Shown piece after piece: positions 1-14,002 of a stretch of 64,000 bases of DNA. Every line of letters starts with the position of its first letter. Position 1 is the stretch's first letter. This stretch comes from Pteria penguin (lineage: Eukaryota; Mollusca; Bivalvia; Pterioida; Pteriidae): contig CM068588.1 in the NCBI GenBank assembly GCA_035048485.1, positions 26,625,118 to 26,689,117 on the forward strand. The letters are read 5' to 3'. The notes under the pieces are model-generated. The model did no database searches. It saw only the letters and a program-made list of their open reading frames with translations, and was not told where the DNA came from. The position numbers were made by a program, and so were the translations under genes.

Positions 1-1109
1 TCAACTTAATGCATGCTACCAATTGATCAATCGTATATCGCGAGAATCGGTGTCGCCGAAATGGTCTCAACAATCGATACCGCAAGGGAATCTACAATCG
101 CATGTGATCGGATGGATATAAACTGTCTTGTATGTCACAAGCAGAACCTTTAATCGTCACACTATTTTAAAAGGGATGTATTAAATAGATACTGGCTACG
201 TGCGTATTGACTCTTGTCTGAACAATTATATCATTTCTATAGGAAATATTATCCAAAACACCTGACCTGCCAAACCTAGTTATGTGTATCAGTAATATAT
301 GTACTATAATTTGTATCATCAATAACAGCCGTAAGACTCGATAACCATTTATCGCCCGGATATAAGATACTTTGTCTGCGGAGAGGAATTAAGACATATA
401 ATATCCATTCCATAGAAATGATTGGCATATCAATTTATGGATACATGGACATCCAACAATCTCTGTCGGAAAACAAATTGTATTATAGTTAGATGTTAGT
501 TGCTTTTTGTATCGTGAGATATACATCGATACGTACTTTGTGTGGATACATGTTGTAATTTGGTTTTAGCTTTATGAGATATCTATCCTGATACTTAAAA
601 GTTATTGTAACGTGCGATAAATATTTTGATACATAATGTGTAATGTGCGATATATATCTTGATACTTATTGTAATGTGCGATATGTGTCTTGATACATAT
701 CGTAATATGCGATGTATGATACATTATGACACATCTTTGTATTTGCAATATATATTTACAAATCCACTGCATTTCCCTTATATGCAGGTTAGTAGGGCAA
801 CTGCACTGCATTTTCCAATGTCTGCAGTCGGTGTCACGTAACCAAATACGAAAGAATAAGTACATGTATGATAATATTTTTAAAACACCTTTTCTTTGTC
901 CATAGAATTATGACAAATGATGCAATTCTTTAATACAAAACAAAAAATGAATTTAAAATACTTCTGGATTAAGAAAATTTGTATTGAACCGAATAATACT
1001 TCTCAACTTCTCACTGACAACTAAGAAAGCATACCCAAAATGCCTCCAAAAACAACTAAAGCAGATGCCCCCTGTGGGTTTAATTCATAGCAACATAATA
1101 TTTATGAAT

Positions 1110-1402
1110 ATTACCAGTAGTGACCTTGCCTTTTGACCCTCAAATCTATAGACATCCTTCCCTTTTGATAAAATTTTAATTACCTCTGTAAAATATGTGA
1201 AATATAATAATATTCTAATGAGCCGTTAATTATGTATGATAATATATGAAAGTCACATAGAAACCAATAACTTCAGTGTATTCTATCAGCTGTGACCTTG
1301 ACCTTTTTACCCCAAAATCAAAAGGGTTCTTCCTCTCTTAATAAGTAAGCATATATCCCACAATATGATGAAGGAAGATACTTGATTATTCATCTGGAAA
1401 CC

Positions 1403-1454
<52 letters not shown>

Positions 1455-1690
1455 GTCTATTTTCATCAGCTGTGACATTGATCTTTGGCTTTGACTCCAT
1501 AATCAATAGGGATCTTCCTCTCTTGAAAAGTAAGCATATATCTCAACTTGATCTGAATATAATGAAGCGTGCTTGAGTTATTTTCCAAAATCCAATTATT
1601 ATAGTCTATTTTCACAAGTTGTGACCTTGACACCTTTGATCTTTTTACCCATATAGGAAATGAACATCTTTCATATCATACTATCCAATT
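1110..1690 (+). repeat. Interspersed repeat with TGACCTTGAC cores and (AAT)n
   Basis: Units of roughly 170-190 bases recur, each with GTGACCTTGAC or a close variant, TCTTCCTCTCTT and AAGTAAGCATATATC. An (AAT)n microsatellite at 1403-1453 lies within it. The short frames across it are repeat artefacts. Confidence 0.7.
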
Positions 1691-2479
1691 TGTCACACAG
1701 CTGAATCCAAAATTTTCACTACCCTGGGTATCAAAGCAATATCGTTATCATAAATTCTGTTTTATAGCAAATCAACACTAGAAAGCCAAAAGTATATCTT
1801 AGTAGCTGCTGTAATTTAGGAACAGATGTGAACTGGTACATAAATATGAAATAATAGTGTCACTTAAGCAACAATCGGCACTCTTTCGCATTCACAAACT
1901 AATCAACGACCCATGAAACATCCATTTCCTTGTTCCTATAAAAGTGCAACATGGCAAGTGAGGATGTCATTAATCTGTGTGTTCTTTTTTGTGAAAGTTA
2001 TATGTATGCTTGAGCATATATACATATACGGTAGCTACGCCACTGACAAGTTTTTCCTGTATTAGATCTAACACGGATAAATAACTTAGAAACTTGTCAC
2101 AAAATGTTTTAATTGAATGGGATGGTTAAACGATAGCAGAGATTTCTACGTCGTAGAGAGCAGAAATATTCAGAAAGCGTGGGGGAAGACTTTTAAAAAC
2201 ATACAAAATTGTGTATTATCTGTATGGGAAAATAGGGAAGCGTTAAACGGCACATAATACGCCCACATCGTATTATCCTAGGTGTCATACACACTAGAAC
2301 TAAATACCTAATTTAATTGTGGTAAATTTAGATTACCTTTGATACTAGTATAGTAGTTCAGTTTTCTTCTTCAATTGTTTGCAGGTTACTTGATCTTCAT
2401 TAGCGAATCGATCATTCCCATGTTGACACACAATTCCTTTCATACATACAATTTTGATGACGTGAAAAATTCCTGTTCA

Positions 2480-3070
2480 ATATACACATCGTCACAACGT
2501 AATCTTTCTTTGTACTTTCATAAAAATCCATCACCTGAATTACGAGGAGTTGCGAAGCACAGAAACAGTCCAAGGGTAATAACTCATATAACTTTTTGGA
2601 CAGCATTCCCCTTCCTATATGCACAAATTCATATGGTATTCTTTTTTGTACCACGTTTCAACAAAACTCCCCAAAGGGTTTAGGAGGAATTCCGAAAACA
2701 TAGAAAACTCTAAGAAACTCCAAGGGACATAACTCTTGTGATTTTACGCAGCACTCCCCTTCCATTATGCATTTCTGTACAGGGTGTTCTTTCTTTATAC
2801 CAAGTTTCATCAAAATCCCCCAAAAAGTATAGAAGGAGTTGCGAAGACAATGTATTGAAAGAAACTCTTAGTCGAAGGGCCATTACTCCTGTAAATGTTT
2901 GGACGGCATTCTTCTTCCAATATGCACATCTTCAGATGGTGTTCTTCATTGTACCAAGTTTTATCAAATCCCCTAAGGGTATAGGAGTTGTTGCGAAGAC
3001 TATATAGGGGGAACAGTCGGACCATAGCGCCGTAGCATAAGAAGCCCACATATTTATGTGGGCGTATAAA
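2480..3070 (+). repeat. Interspersed element with about three 150-bp internal repeats and a terminal hairpin
   Basis: Repeats start near 2612, 2759 and 2914 (CTTCC-ATATGCA, then a TACCAAGTTTC-like block and GGAGTTGCGAAGAC). The right end carries the perfect palindrome GCCCACATATTTATGTGGGC (3034-3063 area). A hairpin near one end is reminiscent of Helitron 3' ends, but no CTRR terminus is seen. Confidence 0.6.
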
Positions 3071-5148
3071 ACTTTAGTATAATATTGACGTTAAATTAAA
3101 AGTATGATATGGAAATATTTTCGTCCATGAAAAAATGTATGAAGCGAAGTGCAATATATGATAAAAGAAATGGTATAATGGTTGCAAGCACATACTAGAA
3201 TGTTTTCTTTAATTTCAAAAGTTTATAAAAATTCATACTATTTTATAAAGCGAATGCAATGTTCTTTTATATACAATCACATGCGTATAAAGCAAATGCC
3301 ATGTTATTTCATCTACATTAACACGTGTATAAAGCGGATGCAATGTTTCTTTATGTATGTTGCCATATGTATAAAATCTTCATGTGCACAGCCCTATTTG
3401 ATTAAACATCAGGGATACATCGAAGACGAAGGTTCATTAATTGAATAAAATCTTGTGACAGGCTAAGCTAGGTTTTGTGTTTTATTATTCACTTCAGTTT
3501 CTTTATTAAAACAGCTTTGCCATCACTTGAAGTACATAACATAATTAATGTTTGATGTAGCAGCAGCTGAAACCGAGGACGGACTGATCATGGTCACAAA
3601 CATTGCTTTGAAGATAAGATATAATACGTGAAAAATTTAGCGGCGGTTTACATGACGATTTAAAAGGGAAGGCATATTCTGTACCATAAGGATAATTTTA
3701 TGATATCGATGTCCGCGCAGTCATTCAAGATAATGATTTCAGTTACGGAAAGTTTATTGCTGTGGGCTACGATCCCGGCTGCGGGTATTGAATGCAGTCG
3801 GAGCCATGATTCCTTCAGACGTGTATTAAAACATTAGATACCCATATTATACATAAACTGCTGTGAGCTTACCCTATCACTAAAAGCAAAGAGCTTATTT
3901 TTACTGTGGTGTTTTAACCTTATTTCTAAATTATATATTTAGCACAGTAAAGACTATTCTAAAACAATAAATATCATTTCTAATTTCTGAATTTAGCACA
4001 GTTTGGAATATATTAAAACAATTAATGAAATGAATGGCATGTTTCGTATATGATTTTTGTTTAATGTACAATCGACCTCGAAAATAAATTGCTTCTGTAG
4101 AGATACTGGTTTAATCTCTTCCAACGAGAATTCTTTAAATTGAAATAATAATGGTGTCACTTAATAAACCCCTACATAAAAGGCTGTATGAAAACGATCA
4201 ATCGCATTATATAACATTTATCAAACAACAGGCAATCTCTCCCCTCCATTATTATATTATGTAACATCGAAATCACAGGAACTGTTAGAGTTTTCACTAG
4301 ATATAAGAGAATAAGTTGGTCGGCCTCGAGCATCACTAAAGAGACATAGGATGCGCAAATTGTGCTAAACTGATAAACGTATACATGTATATATATATTC
4401 TTATATTTATTACTGCCGCTGGGTCAATACCATCGGTGACTTGTAGTTCCCAAGAGTAATCATAAACTCAGTTTCCAGTTCTTCTGTACTGACTCGAAAT
4501 ATATACCTCTGCTCTACTGTGACAGAAGTTTGTAAATTATTCTAAAACTAAGAAATATTTCCCTCGTGTATAAAGCTGTCCTTAAATTGCGCCTTCAGCT
4601 CTTATATTAAGCTCAATTTGGTCATTTGTTCTTCAAATAATCATACTTCGGATTTTCACAGTTTCGGCATGAGTGTCACTGAAGAGAAGTAAGTTGTCGA
4701 AATGTGCATATGGTGCATCACAATGATAAATATATAAACTCTATAATCCATCAGGGTTTTAAATCTTTGATTTCAGTCTAATATTTACATATGGTGTGAT
4801 GAAATGTGTCCATTTAATTGATTCATATAATTTTAGTAGAAATGATGACTTGGAAGTTGGGAATTTTTAATTAATAGTAAAAACGCTTAGAAAACACGGA
4901 TTGAGATATCACTTATGAAAAACTATACACTTTATACTATAAACGTGTTCTCGCTTTCTTTTATTTTGATTGTTTATTAACTTTAACCAGACATAAAAGA
5001 GGATTACAAATTTTAATGTAATTTTCCTTACCACTAACATTCTTTTTTTCGTATCAAATAAGCTTCGCAGTAACATTTTTAGTGATAAAAAGAAAGGATT
5101 TTTGTGATATTCTATTTATACAACTTGTTCAAAAATGAGTACACTTAC
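3071..5148. other. Synapsin intron 1, no other gene seen
   Basis: AT-rich sequence with short microsatellite-like runs only. I looked for synapsin domain C exons on the minus strand and found none. Confidence 0.55.
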
Positions 5149-5384
5149 CAATCAGTGTGCTGGTCGTCTATTACCAATAAGATCTTACATCGATCTTTAT
5201 TGTAGGCAGGTTTATTGGCGGCGGGAGATCCCCGAGGTAAGGATGCAGTGGCAATAGATGTCTTAGATGGCGAACTGGGAGCACTAGGAGAAGGTCCCTT
5301 CTTAAATGTCAATATACTACTGTTTTCATCCCGTAACTCACCCTGTAAATCCCCAGAGCTGAATCTTCTACGTAAGAAATTCAT
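5149..5384 (-). CDS. Syn: Synapsin, first coding exon (partial gene)
   Basis: Synapsins coat synaptic vesicles and tether the reserve pool in nerve terminals. The exon starts at an ATG with MNFLRRRFSSGDL, which matches synapsin domain A and its RRxS kinase site (PKA/CaMKI; Ser9 here). Residues 20-63 are a short Ser/Pro-rich linker with several SP pairs. Residues 65-79 read RCKILLVIDDQHTDW, the start of the ATP-grasp-like domain C found in all synapsins. The exon ends in a GTAAGTG donor that splits the Trp-79 codon after two bases. The rest of domain C is not visible between position 1 and 5148, so the gene continues beyond the left edge through a long intron. The 5'UTR and promoter should lie above 5384. 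The match to the family is strong at both ends of the exon; exact splicing is inferred. Confidence 0.92.
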
Positions 5385-8300
5385 TCCCCCAGAAAAACTC
5401 TCCTTAAAACTTGAGAACGAAATTTTGGCGGTTGTATTAACACTTGATTATTTGGGTTAATATTCACTTTCCAACGCCTATTTATTACACTGTTGACCCG
5501 CCATCAGTTTCATCCGTCTGAAAATAAAATAAAACTGATTATTAAAACTACGAACATATCATATCATCGATCAGTATCTCGTCACATAAGCATTTAAATT
5601 CCTTGCAATTATGTGGCAGCGATTTATTGGGCAATACTGTTACAAACATTTATATTATTTCTTCATTCTGCAACTTATAATTAGTACATGTATTTGTCAC
5701 CTTTATCACAACAGATATCATATGATAGCAAAACACCATCTTGACAGTGTATTTAATCGCTTATCATATAACTATAAACCTTCCACGTATACAAACCTAA
5801 TGAATACGAGAACATGAATTTGCAAAATCCCGCTTTGCGATGCCATTCATTCCTCCACAAATTGCAAACTGCTTTCCATACACATCTCCCATGGGTATTT
5901 TAAAAAGAGTAACGTCTAACAAAGATTAATTATATTTATCCACATATCGTTTGTTCAATTGGATAAAGTCATTATACAATTAATAACACTCAGATTGATT
6001 TCAGGGTAGATGTGGTGACCTAGCAAATGTTGCTTATTCTTTATTCATTCCCGTCACATGATTTCACTTTCTACTTACAAAATATACCCATTATATGCTT
6101 GAATCTATAAATGACCATGAATTTCTTTCTTCTCCTGCCTTCACAATCGAATACAAGGTCAATATTCTCTTACGCATATCGATATTCAAGGAAATCTAAT
6201 TCTGATAATAACGAGGACATTTCTATATTCCTTATTAATTTGACATAAAATACCGGATAATAACATGATTTAAAGGTGTATATATATAAAGTAATTAAGG
6301 GAGCAAATTACTCTAAAAACTCCATGAATACCAGTGTAATTATTAAAAAGAATTTGCAAATCGGTGGGAATTTTTCTATATGCCGACATTGACGATACAA
6401 TGCTGCATAGCAGCATCAGGAATTCATGGATAACGAAGAAGAAAAGTGCTACCACATCTAGTCCAACTTTCAATGTAGAATATGGCCATTCGTCCTGTAC
6501 AGAAGTTCGACTTTTGTTTGAGACATAAAGTTCTCAAAGAAAGCTGCCGATTGAATAAAAGATACAAAAGAAATACGAAAGAATTATTTTGTATATAAGG
6601 AATAGACGTACACGCTAATACGTCGTCAAAAAGCTTCTGTTTCCTTGGTGACTTCTCCTTGGTGACTTTTGCCAAACAGCTAAGTCAGATGTTTTTTCTT
6701 TCCTTTCTACAGTATAACCACATTATAATTGACAAAACTAATACATTTATGTACACTTTTCATTTATCCCAATTCTAATACATTTTACACTGGTTGCGTT
6801 TTATCGGTTGATATTGTTTCCAACTTTCCTGTTGCTATGAAAACTGATTACGATAAACAAATATATATAGCTTTTTTTTCAAAATCTAACCTCATAAATT
6901 ATTGATTCATTGTAAAATGATGGTACTCAATGGGACAGACCGACAAAGTAGACTGAAATGGGAAAAACAACAGCAAAAAATAATCTTTTAAATATGGCAT
7001 AATATGTTCACTTATTATCATAGATCTACTAAAACACAATGATCTAGTACCACATGAACAACTAGCAATCTAATCTACTATTAAGATGCTTCTTACCACT
7101 TCATCGATAATGTATCCTAACCAGACATATCTGTAAAATATCAACTCTATTTCCTGGAATTCGACTAGACTTCGGTGCAATTCTGAACTAGTAGGTGCCA
7201 AGGAGAACTTTAGATGGTGATGTATAGAGCAAGGCAGAATAAATCAATACAACCTTTTAGGAGAGCCCCGTTCACATAAAGTAAATGGAACTTTTTAGTT
7301 GTCGATACACTTATCTAAGTCATGACTACTTTGGGACTTTAATGAAGATATTAATCCAAAAAAACTTGTCATATTTACAATAATTATAACTATTCTTAGT
7401 AACGACTATTACAGTGTATTGCAATAGTAAAGAGCAAAGATTTACACAGTGTGAGATATCAAGACTATTGATAACATTCTTATACAGTTTTAAAAACAAA
7501 ATTATCAACGCTTTCATAGCAGTATCGAAATGCAAAAAGATAACATCAGATTAATTGACAAAAATTGATAAACTTATTGTTATGGTCACAAATACATGGA
7601 CATAAAATTCCGCAAAATTTATGTCTCACCTAAAAATAAGACATTAAAGTTTGCTGTTATAAGGCTTCCATGTTGTACTAATTACGGTTTTAAGATACAG
7701 GTGAATCAATGCTTTACATGTGAGCACATGTGTCATTTATAACTACGATGGTCATGGACACGGATATAACACAAATTTACCTTTGGATCGTTCACACAGG
7801 TCACAGTTATGTGAATCATGTGACAATATTAATGTAAGGCAAAACGATGAGTGTTCTTTATTGCTGAAATTCTCGTTCTGTGTTGAAATTTCCTAAATTG
7901 ATATAGCATAAACGATCATGTATCATCTAAATATGGAGTATCCGCATTACCATTACATGAAACAAAAAGCACGTGTTCGATGAACACTGGAAATACTTGG
8001 TGGTGTCATATTTATATCCTATTCATACTGGGCAAGTACAAAGCCACTCATTAATGGATTTCATCATTTTAGAACAATGATATCTTAATGGCCATGTCCT
8101 TTTTATGATGTAATTAATTAATGATTACTATAGTTCGCACGACACTCACTCCTCCAAAGAACATAATCTTACCTCTGTTAATGCATTTACAGGATACTAG
8201 GGAGTAGACGTTTGTAATGTTCTTGTAACTTTTGCCCTATCCTTTTTTTTCAATCGAATTAAAATATATTTAAACTAAATGCATTTACATAAAAGCTTCA

Positions 8301-8700
8301 TCATCTTTCTTCTTTTGGGTTTTTTTTTTATTTTTATTTTTAATTCTTTGCTTGGGGGAATTTTTAAACAATAAAAATTGTCTCTTTATTTAATCATCAA
8401 CTTTATTCAAAGGAGCAATATTACAATTCTCAGAAAATACAATCTGTAAAATCACACGAGACATTTTATCATCATTTCTACGGACTTCGTGTTTGACAGT
8501 TAATCGAGGTTGAAAACATCATTGACGTCAACGCTGTCACTCAAACAGAATTAAACAGGCATGTTATATGTTGGCATCGAACATGCTGTATGAATATTCC
8601 ATTTTCACATTATGCCAAAATAAATAGTTACTGTCTGACGATCTTATGTAACATACGGAAGTAACTGATTTTGTGACATTGGAAACCATCGTGGACAATT
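5385..8700. other. Upstream region of synapsin, no gene seen
   Basis: This should include the synapsin 5'UTR and promoter just above 5384. No TATA box or CRE-like site could be assigned with confidence. The remainder is AT-rich with only short chance frames. Confidence 0.5.
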
Positions 8701-8828
8701 TTGGATCTCGATCCCGGAAAATTAAAAGCAAGAGCAGGTGTCCGGGGTAGTAAAATATAACGAGCGATCTCCGAGTCTTCATTGCAGACACCATGAGATG
8801 ATGTGATTTGCATCTCACAGACCAGTAG

Positions 8829-9027
8829 CCCTTTTCACTACCAACCGTCGACCTAACCGTAACTGATACAGTAAATCAGGTACGAATTCGTACGTCAGGT
8901 TACTTTGGATGAATTTTCATTGCAGGTTTACCCTTACGATTTCTAGTGAAACGCATTAGCATCGTATTTTGCGCTTACGAGTTCAACTACGTTTACAATT
9001 TCGCTTAAGACTTTTAGTGAAACGGGG
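8829..9027. mobile_element. Short inverted-repeat-ended insertion (MITE-like)
   Basis: The left end CCCTTTTCACTA and right end AGTGAAACGGGG are imperfect inverted repeats about 200 bases apart. Related sequences occur on both sides: 8737-8818 and 9030-9118 share CGAGTCTTCATTG and ATGATGTGATTT. Confidence 0.55.
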
Positions 9028-10379
9028 TACAGGCCCCCGGGTAGTAGGCTATAACGAACAATGTCCGAGTCTTCATTGTGCACAGGCACCATGAGGTGAT
9101 GTGATTTACATCTCAAGAGTTATCAACTATCAACGATTATAAATTCACGACGTCATTACGGTTGACATGACAACAGCAATGCTACTCTAGAAATAAAAAC
9201 AAAGATCTTTCATTGGACAAACCATTTTAAAAGTTTGGAAGTCTAAAACTCTTAACTCTTCAGTACTGAAGTAAACACAAGCAAGAGTAGTTTGATTTCT
9301 TTGTCCTTTATCGCTCTTTATTCTGTAGCTTTGTATAAAAAATAAAGAATTTAAACTAAAAGGAAATTTATCCGATTTGATAATAACATAATTGTAACAT
9401 AATTGACACTTTTATTGACATAATAACACATAATTGATGTATAGTTTATGAATTTTCATAAGTGAGTTGAAATTCTTAGAAACAGATCGCAGACTTTTAA
9501 GTGGACAGTATATAAAATGGAGTCGTATTAAAATGTTGCTTGTTTTTCTTCAAAATTATAAACCGCTGTAAATTGCCAAGATTAAATTTTCTTTCGAGGC
9601 TGTGATTCTTGACATTTCATGATCACAACATCTGCCTGAAGCTTGAATAATATATAATACGTATCAAGAGTCCATGCATCTGTTGAATTATTCCACATAT
9701 ACAGTAGTGAATGGAAAAGTCCGGGAAAATGTCAATTCCGTTTTGTCTTATTGCCATCAATATGCCTGATCAATATTATTTTGAAATGCAATATACATCC
9801 ATTCCAGTTCATTTCTCATCTCCATGGTGTGTGATTCCCTATGTCTTGCTTTTCATTAAGGCTAGTGATATCGGGAATGAAAATATAAAGAAATAAACTT
9901 CTCAAACACTACAGCTGAATCGAATCTTGACACCGAAAGACAAGCCTTTCACCAAACCATATAGATCTAGTATTGGTAAACAAATGTTTTACTCAAATAA
10001 CTTCACTCAGTAACCTAATACAAACATGAATTTTTCATACCGTGACAAAAATATGGTATAGAATGCAAAGTGCTCAGGGAATGCAAAATCGGACGAATAC
10101 TTATTTTCAACAATATGAACAACATTTAGCAACAATGCATTAAAACTCAGAGAAGTGTTATATATTCCTGTGAGATATGTATGGTTCATGCTTTTAGAGC
10201 TAAAGTCCTAGAATGCGCAAAGTACGTTCATGTATCATAAAATACTGAAATAAAGACTGTAGTATTTTATATAGAAACTAAATGGGCTTATCAACATGTT
10301 TCTAGTTAGGTTTTGTACTCATTATTGAGCACTTCTATCAATTTCGAAAATAGAATAAAGTCAGAATTTCTAAGTCATG

Positions 10380-10850
10380 AAATTGGCTGGCATTCATGAC
10401 GATAATGGCACCTTGAAAAATGGTACTGACCCCTCTGTTCCAATTCCTGGGAAAGTCTATTTATGTTACTTCAATACCTCAGAAATAGAGTAGTAAAGCT
10501 TATGCATATTGACTGCTCCAGTTCTTAGGAAAGCTTTTATAAGACTACCACTCCCTGAGAAAGCCTGTGTAAGATTTCCAATCCTCGGGAAGGCTGGACT
10601 AATACTGCTCCAATCACTTAGGAAACCTGTGTGAGACTTTTTCAATACTTGGGAAAGCCTAAATGTGTAAGACTCTTCCTGTCCATGGGGGAACCTGTGC
10701 AAGACTGTTCCACTCTCTGGGAAAACTGTCTTAATCGCTGGGAATGTCTGCGTAAGATTGTTCTAATTACTTACGGAACCAGTTGACGACTATTCTAATC
10801 ACTTGAGAAGCTTGCAAGAAAACGAGTGTTCGAATTTCTGGGATACCTCC
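10380..10850. repeat. Degenerate minisatellite, about 30-36 bp unit
   Basis: Roughly a dozen diverged units recur, of the form CTGTTCCAATCACTTGGGAA followed by GCCTGTGTAAGA. It lies in otherwise unremarkable intergenic DNA. Confidence 0.75.
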
Positions 10851-11366
10851 TGTGGTTGAATACGTATGATGTACGATGTCTTGGAATTTGATGACGATTT
10901 ATTCTCTTCTTTTCAATACATATACAATCTGTGGTCAGTAACATAGGTTAACTAATAATCGCCTACCTATGGTTTATCCATATCTCAATTAATACACTAT
11001 GCCATAGCAAGCTCAAAATAGAACTGTCCACATGGAGTCGCCATTCTTTTTCCTTTCATGAAAATCTATAGATGATGGTCTTTCCTGTTGAGACCCCTTG
11101 CAGTGGGTTAGGAGGATTTACAATGAAAAAGATAAACGTATGTGAAATAAATATCTAAATACTGAAGGTCAGTTATAGCTCATAGAATTTTAGGAGTCAA
11201 AATATCTCCGTTCATGCAAATATACATATGATGGGATTTCTTGGGCAAGTTTAGTTGAAATCCTCGCTGTTTAAAAGGAAATAACATCATTTAAAAAATC
11301 AAAGGACTCAAAAGTCCTGAGAGTCAGCTTTGCTGATTTTAAGTATGTAATCATTTTACCATTTTA

Positions 11367-11430
11367 GTGGCGGATTCAGGATTTCAGAAAAATGGGGGGG
11401 GGGGGGGCAAAAATTAGGTCTTTGTTGCAA
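11367..11430 (+). repeat. Fragment of poly-G MITE family (GTGGCGGAT...)
   Basis: GTGGCGGATTCAGGATTTC is followed by a G homopolymer of about 14, as in the copies at 28370 and 56471. No right end was found. Confidence 0.6.
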
Positions 11431-13900
11431 CTACATCGTCATTATACCTATGTACAAAATGCTAATAAATTTGCTCTCTTCATACTATCTTACCGCAAAG
11501 AGTTTGCAATTGCTTGTATCCGAAATGAACGTGCAATCGACAACTTCATGGCAACAAGTTTTACTGCATTGTTGTCACGAATCGAAGCTGAGCCAAGGAA
11601 CGACATTCCTTCAAGTGGGACATTAAATAACCATCTTATTCACGATTCTCATAATGTTTTAACATCATTTATATTTAGAAACAGACAACATTTACCTAAA
11701 TATTTATATTGCATTTTCATTATCAGAAGAAATGCAGGAAGATCGATCTTTAAATTTGTCATATATGTGAAAAAGAACTAAAGTTCCAGAACATGTTGGG
11801 GAAAACTTTAATTGAAATATCTTGATAAAAACAAGCGATACAAGATCAAAACAAATGCTTTGTCCGGAGAATTACACGAGTACATCCGACGGTGTCGGTG
11901 GTAAACACATCATAAAGTAGTCACAACTACGTATTATTACGCGAAATTTGAAAACATTATTGCAACTCCTTTTTCGAGTTATTGAAACTAGTTTATGTTT
12001 AGCTTAAATTAACTGAGCTAAAGGTACATTGTGCTGATCAAGAATTTTAAGACAACATCAGTAATTTTTCGGCACTTTATTTTTCAGCGGCGTAGTAAGC
12101 TCTATATCGGTAGCGAAAGTTATAACCCTTGAAAAGAAAGTGATTGCATTGAGTGCGGCTTCACCGAAGCCGACTCAAAAACTGCACGTGATATCATCTT
12201 TTCCACACAACTGATGTTTAAGAGATACGATCGGATAGATACACGGAACTATTGTTTAATATTTTAAACGCAGGGTTTTATATTAACAAATAAAACACCA
12301 TGGGCTACGATTTGTTATATTTCTAAAGAAAACACCGGAGAGTATGTACATAAGAAACGAACTTCGAGATAAACAGTTAAATAAAACTTTCGGGAGCTGA
12401 AATGTTTTTGAAGTAAGCATAGTATTCGATATATAAAGTGTTCGACACATCTTAGGTACGGAAAAAATTCGGGACCAACGTTTGACTTCGAAATAACCCG
12501 GGTTTTCGAGATTTCAGTTTTCGATTAACAAAATTTTAGTGTATATAAAATACTTGCTCTTTGAAAACCCACTGCTTTACAGCATAATGTAATATACATT
12601 TAAAACGACAAAGACATTATAATAGTCACAGAATGGATCTCCATTTCCACTGTGAACATATCAGTTGAGTAGATATTTCTAACACGCCGGAAACATAATC
12701 AAGTTTAACATCCCAGAGACCAATTAGTCTTGGCAGCATTCTGAGCTGGTTCTAATTGAGCATGGGGACTTCAATATCAGTGTATGAAGTTTTCAGCAAA
12801 AAGTTGCCTCCGACAGCATAAAATCTATATTCAGAACACGAAGCTTTGGTCCATTACACAATTTACTTGACATGAAATGATGCATCCGCTTCTGTTCAAA
12901 TGGCACTTGATAAAGGAGATTCACAAAGAAAAGCCAGATTAAAGACAATTAATCAATGTTCTGGTATTGACCCATGTGATATCAATATATTTCAGAGCAC
13001 ATCATTCCATAGGGTTTGCTTAGATGGCGCCACTATTCTACTACAACATTACAATAATGGCAAACTAATGCCTTTGTAAAGATATCACATATAACATATA
13101 ACTCAAATTACTTTAAATCTGAAATAAGAACACACAAATCTGTACTTTATTAACGCTGTATCGTAACTGTTCTCTGTACTCTGTACATATATATTGTATA
13201 AATAGTTTCCACAATATAAGCTAATATATATATATGTTCACTGTATATTGTAGGGAAACGGAGTCCTACTCATCTGTACAAAATTCTCGAGCAAAAGTTT
13301 AAACTAGTAGTACTGTTAAATTTGAGTGAGCAGCCTATACGAATTAACTGTATTTCTTAAAATTCTGAATGACACTTAATATCATTTGCAGTCAATCTTT
13401 AAGGTAGTAAATATTACTTACTTTATCAATCTGTTCGATTTCGTACTAAATCCATTCCATCTCACTGACTCGCGCTACCTCTTCCAAATCAACATATTAA
13501 TACAGTGACTGATCCAAATGCAAAATTGGACTTAAGATATTTCCTATTCCGTACTTTGTTTATTACGGAAACTGACAGTATTTGATGTTGATACAAAGTT
13601 AGGATACTGTCGTTTACTAAGGCACATTTATATGTAAATGCACATGAGTACACGACTATATAAATACTGATAAGGTAAATCAACAAAATTATGAATTATT
13701 CATCGAATCAAAAAGTTATCTTTTCAATTGAATTACATGCATTTTGGGACTAAGTCGGTCAACGTGCCATGCTTTTAATTTGACTCGATGTCTGAGGGCT
13801 AATGATGATAAAAATACAGGCATTAAAGCACATACACACTGAATTACAAATTCATGTAAACGTGTGTATGAACAAAAAAGCAAACAAGCATTGCATGCAT
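11431..13900. other. Intergenic, no supported gene
   Basis: AT-rich DNA with one 129-codon open frame (11392-11781) that begins in the poly-G tract and resembles no family I know. A GCGGCTTC/GAAGCCG mini-hairpin lies near 12160. Confidence 0.45.
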
Positions 13901-13902
13901 AC

Positions 13903-14002
13903 AGATAGACAGACATACATACATACATACATACATACATACATACATACATACATACATACACACACCTACATACATACATACAGACAGACATACAGAC
14001 AT
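13903..14002. repeat. (CATA)n microsatellite
   Basis: Tetranucleotide CATA repeats with CAGA variants. They create artefact frames on both strands. Confidence 0.95.

Noticed and set aside
2375..2683. 102-codon plus-strand frame
   Set aside because: It spans an interspersed repeat with several diverged units; frames differ between units.
1..5148. Further synapsin exons, or a TIMP gene nested in synapsin as in other animals
   Set aside because: Searched by eye on both strands for domain C motifs and Cys-rich TIMP motifs; none found in this part of the intron.
11392..11781. 129-codon plus-strand frame
   Set aside because: It begins in a poly-G tract and has no recognisable domain. A minus-strand reading (around NVPLEGMSFLGSAS) was also considered as a transposase relic but could not be supported.
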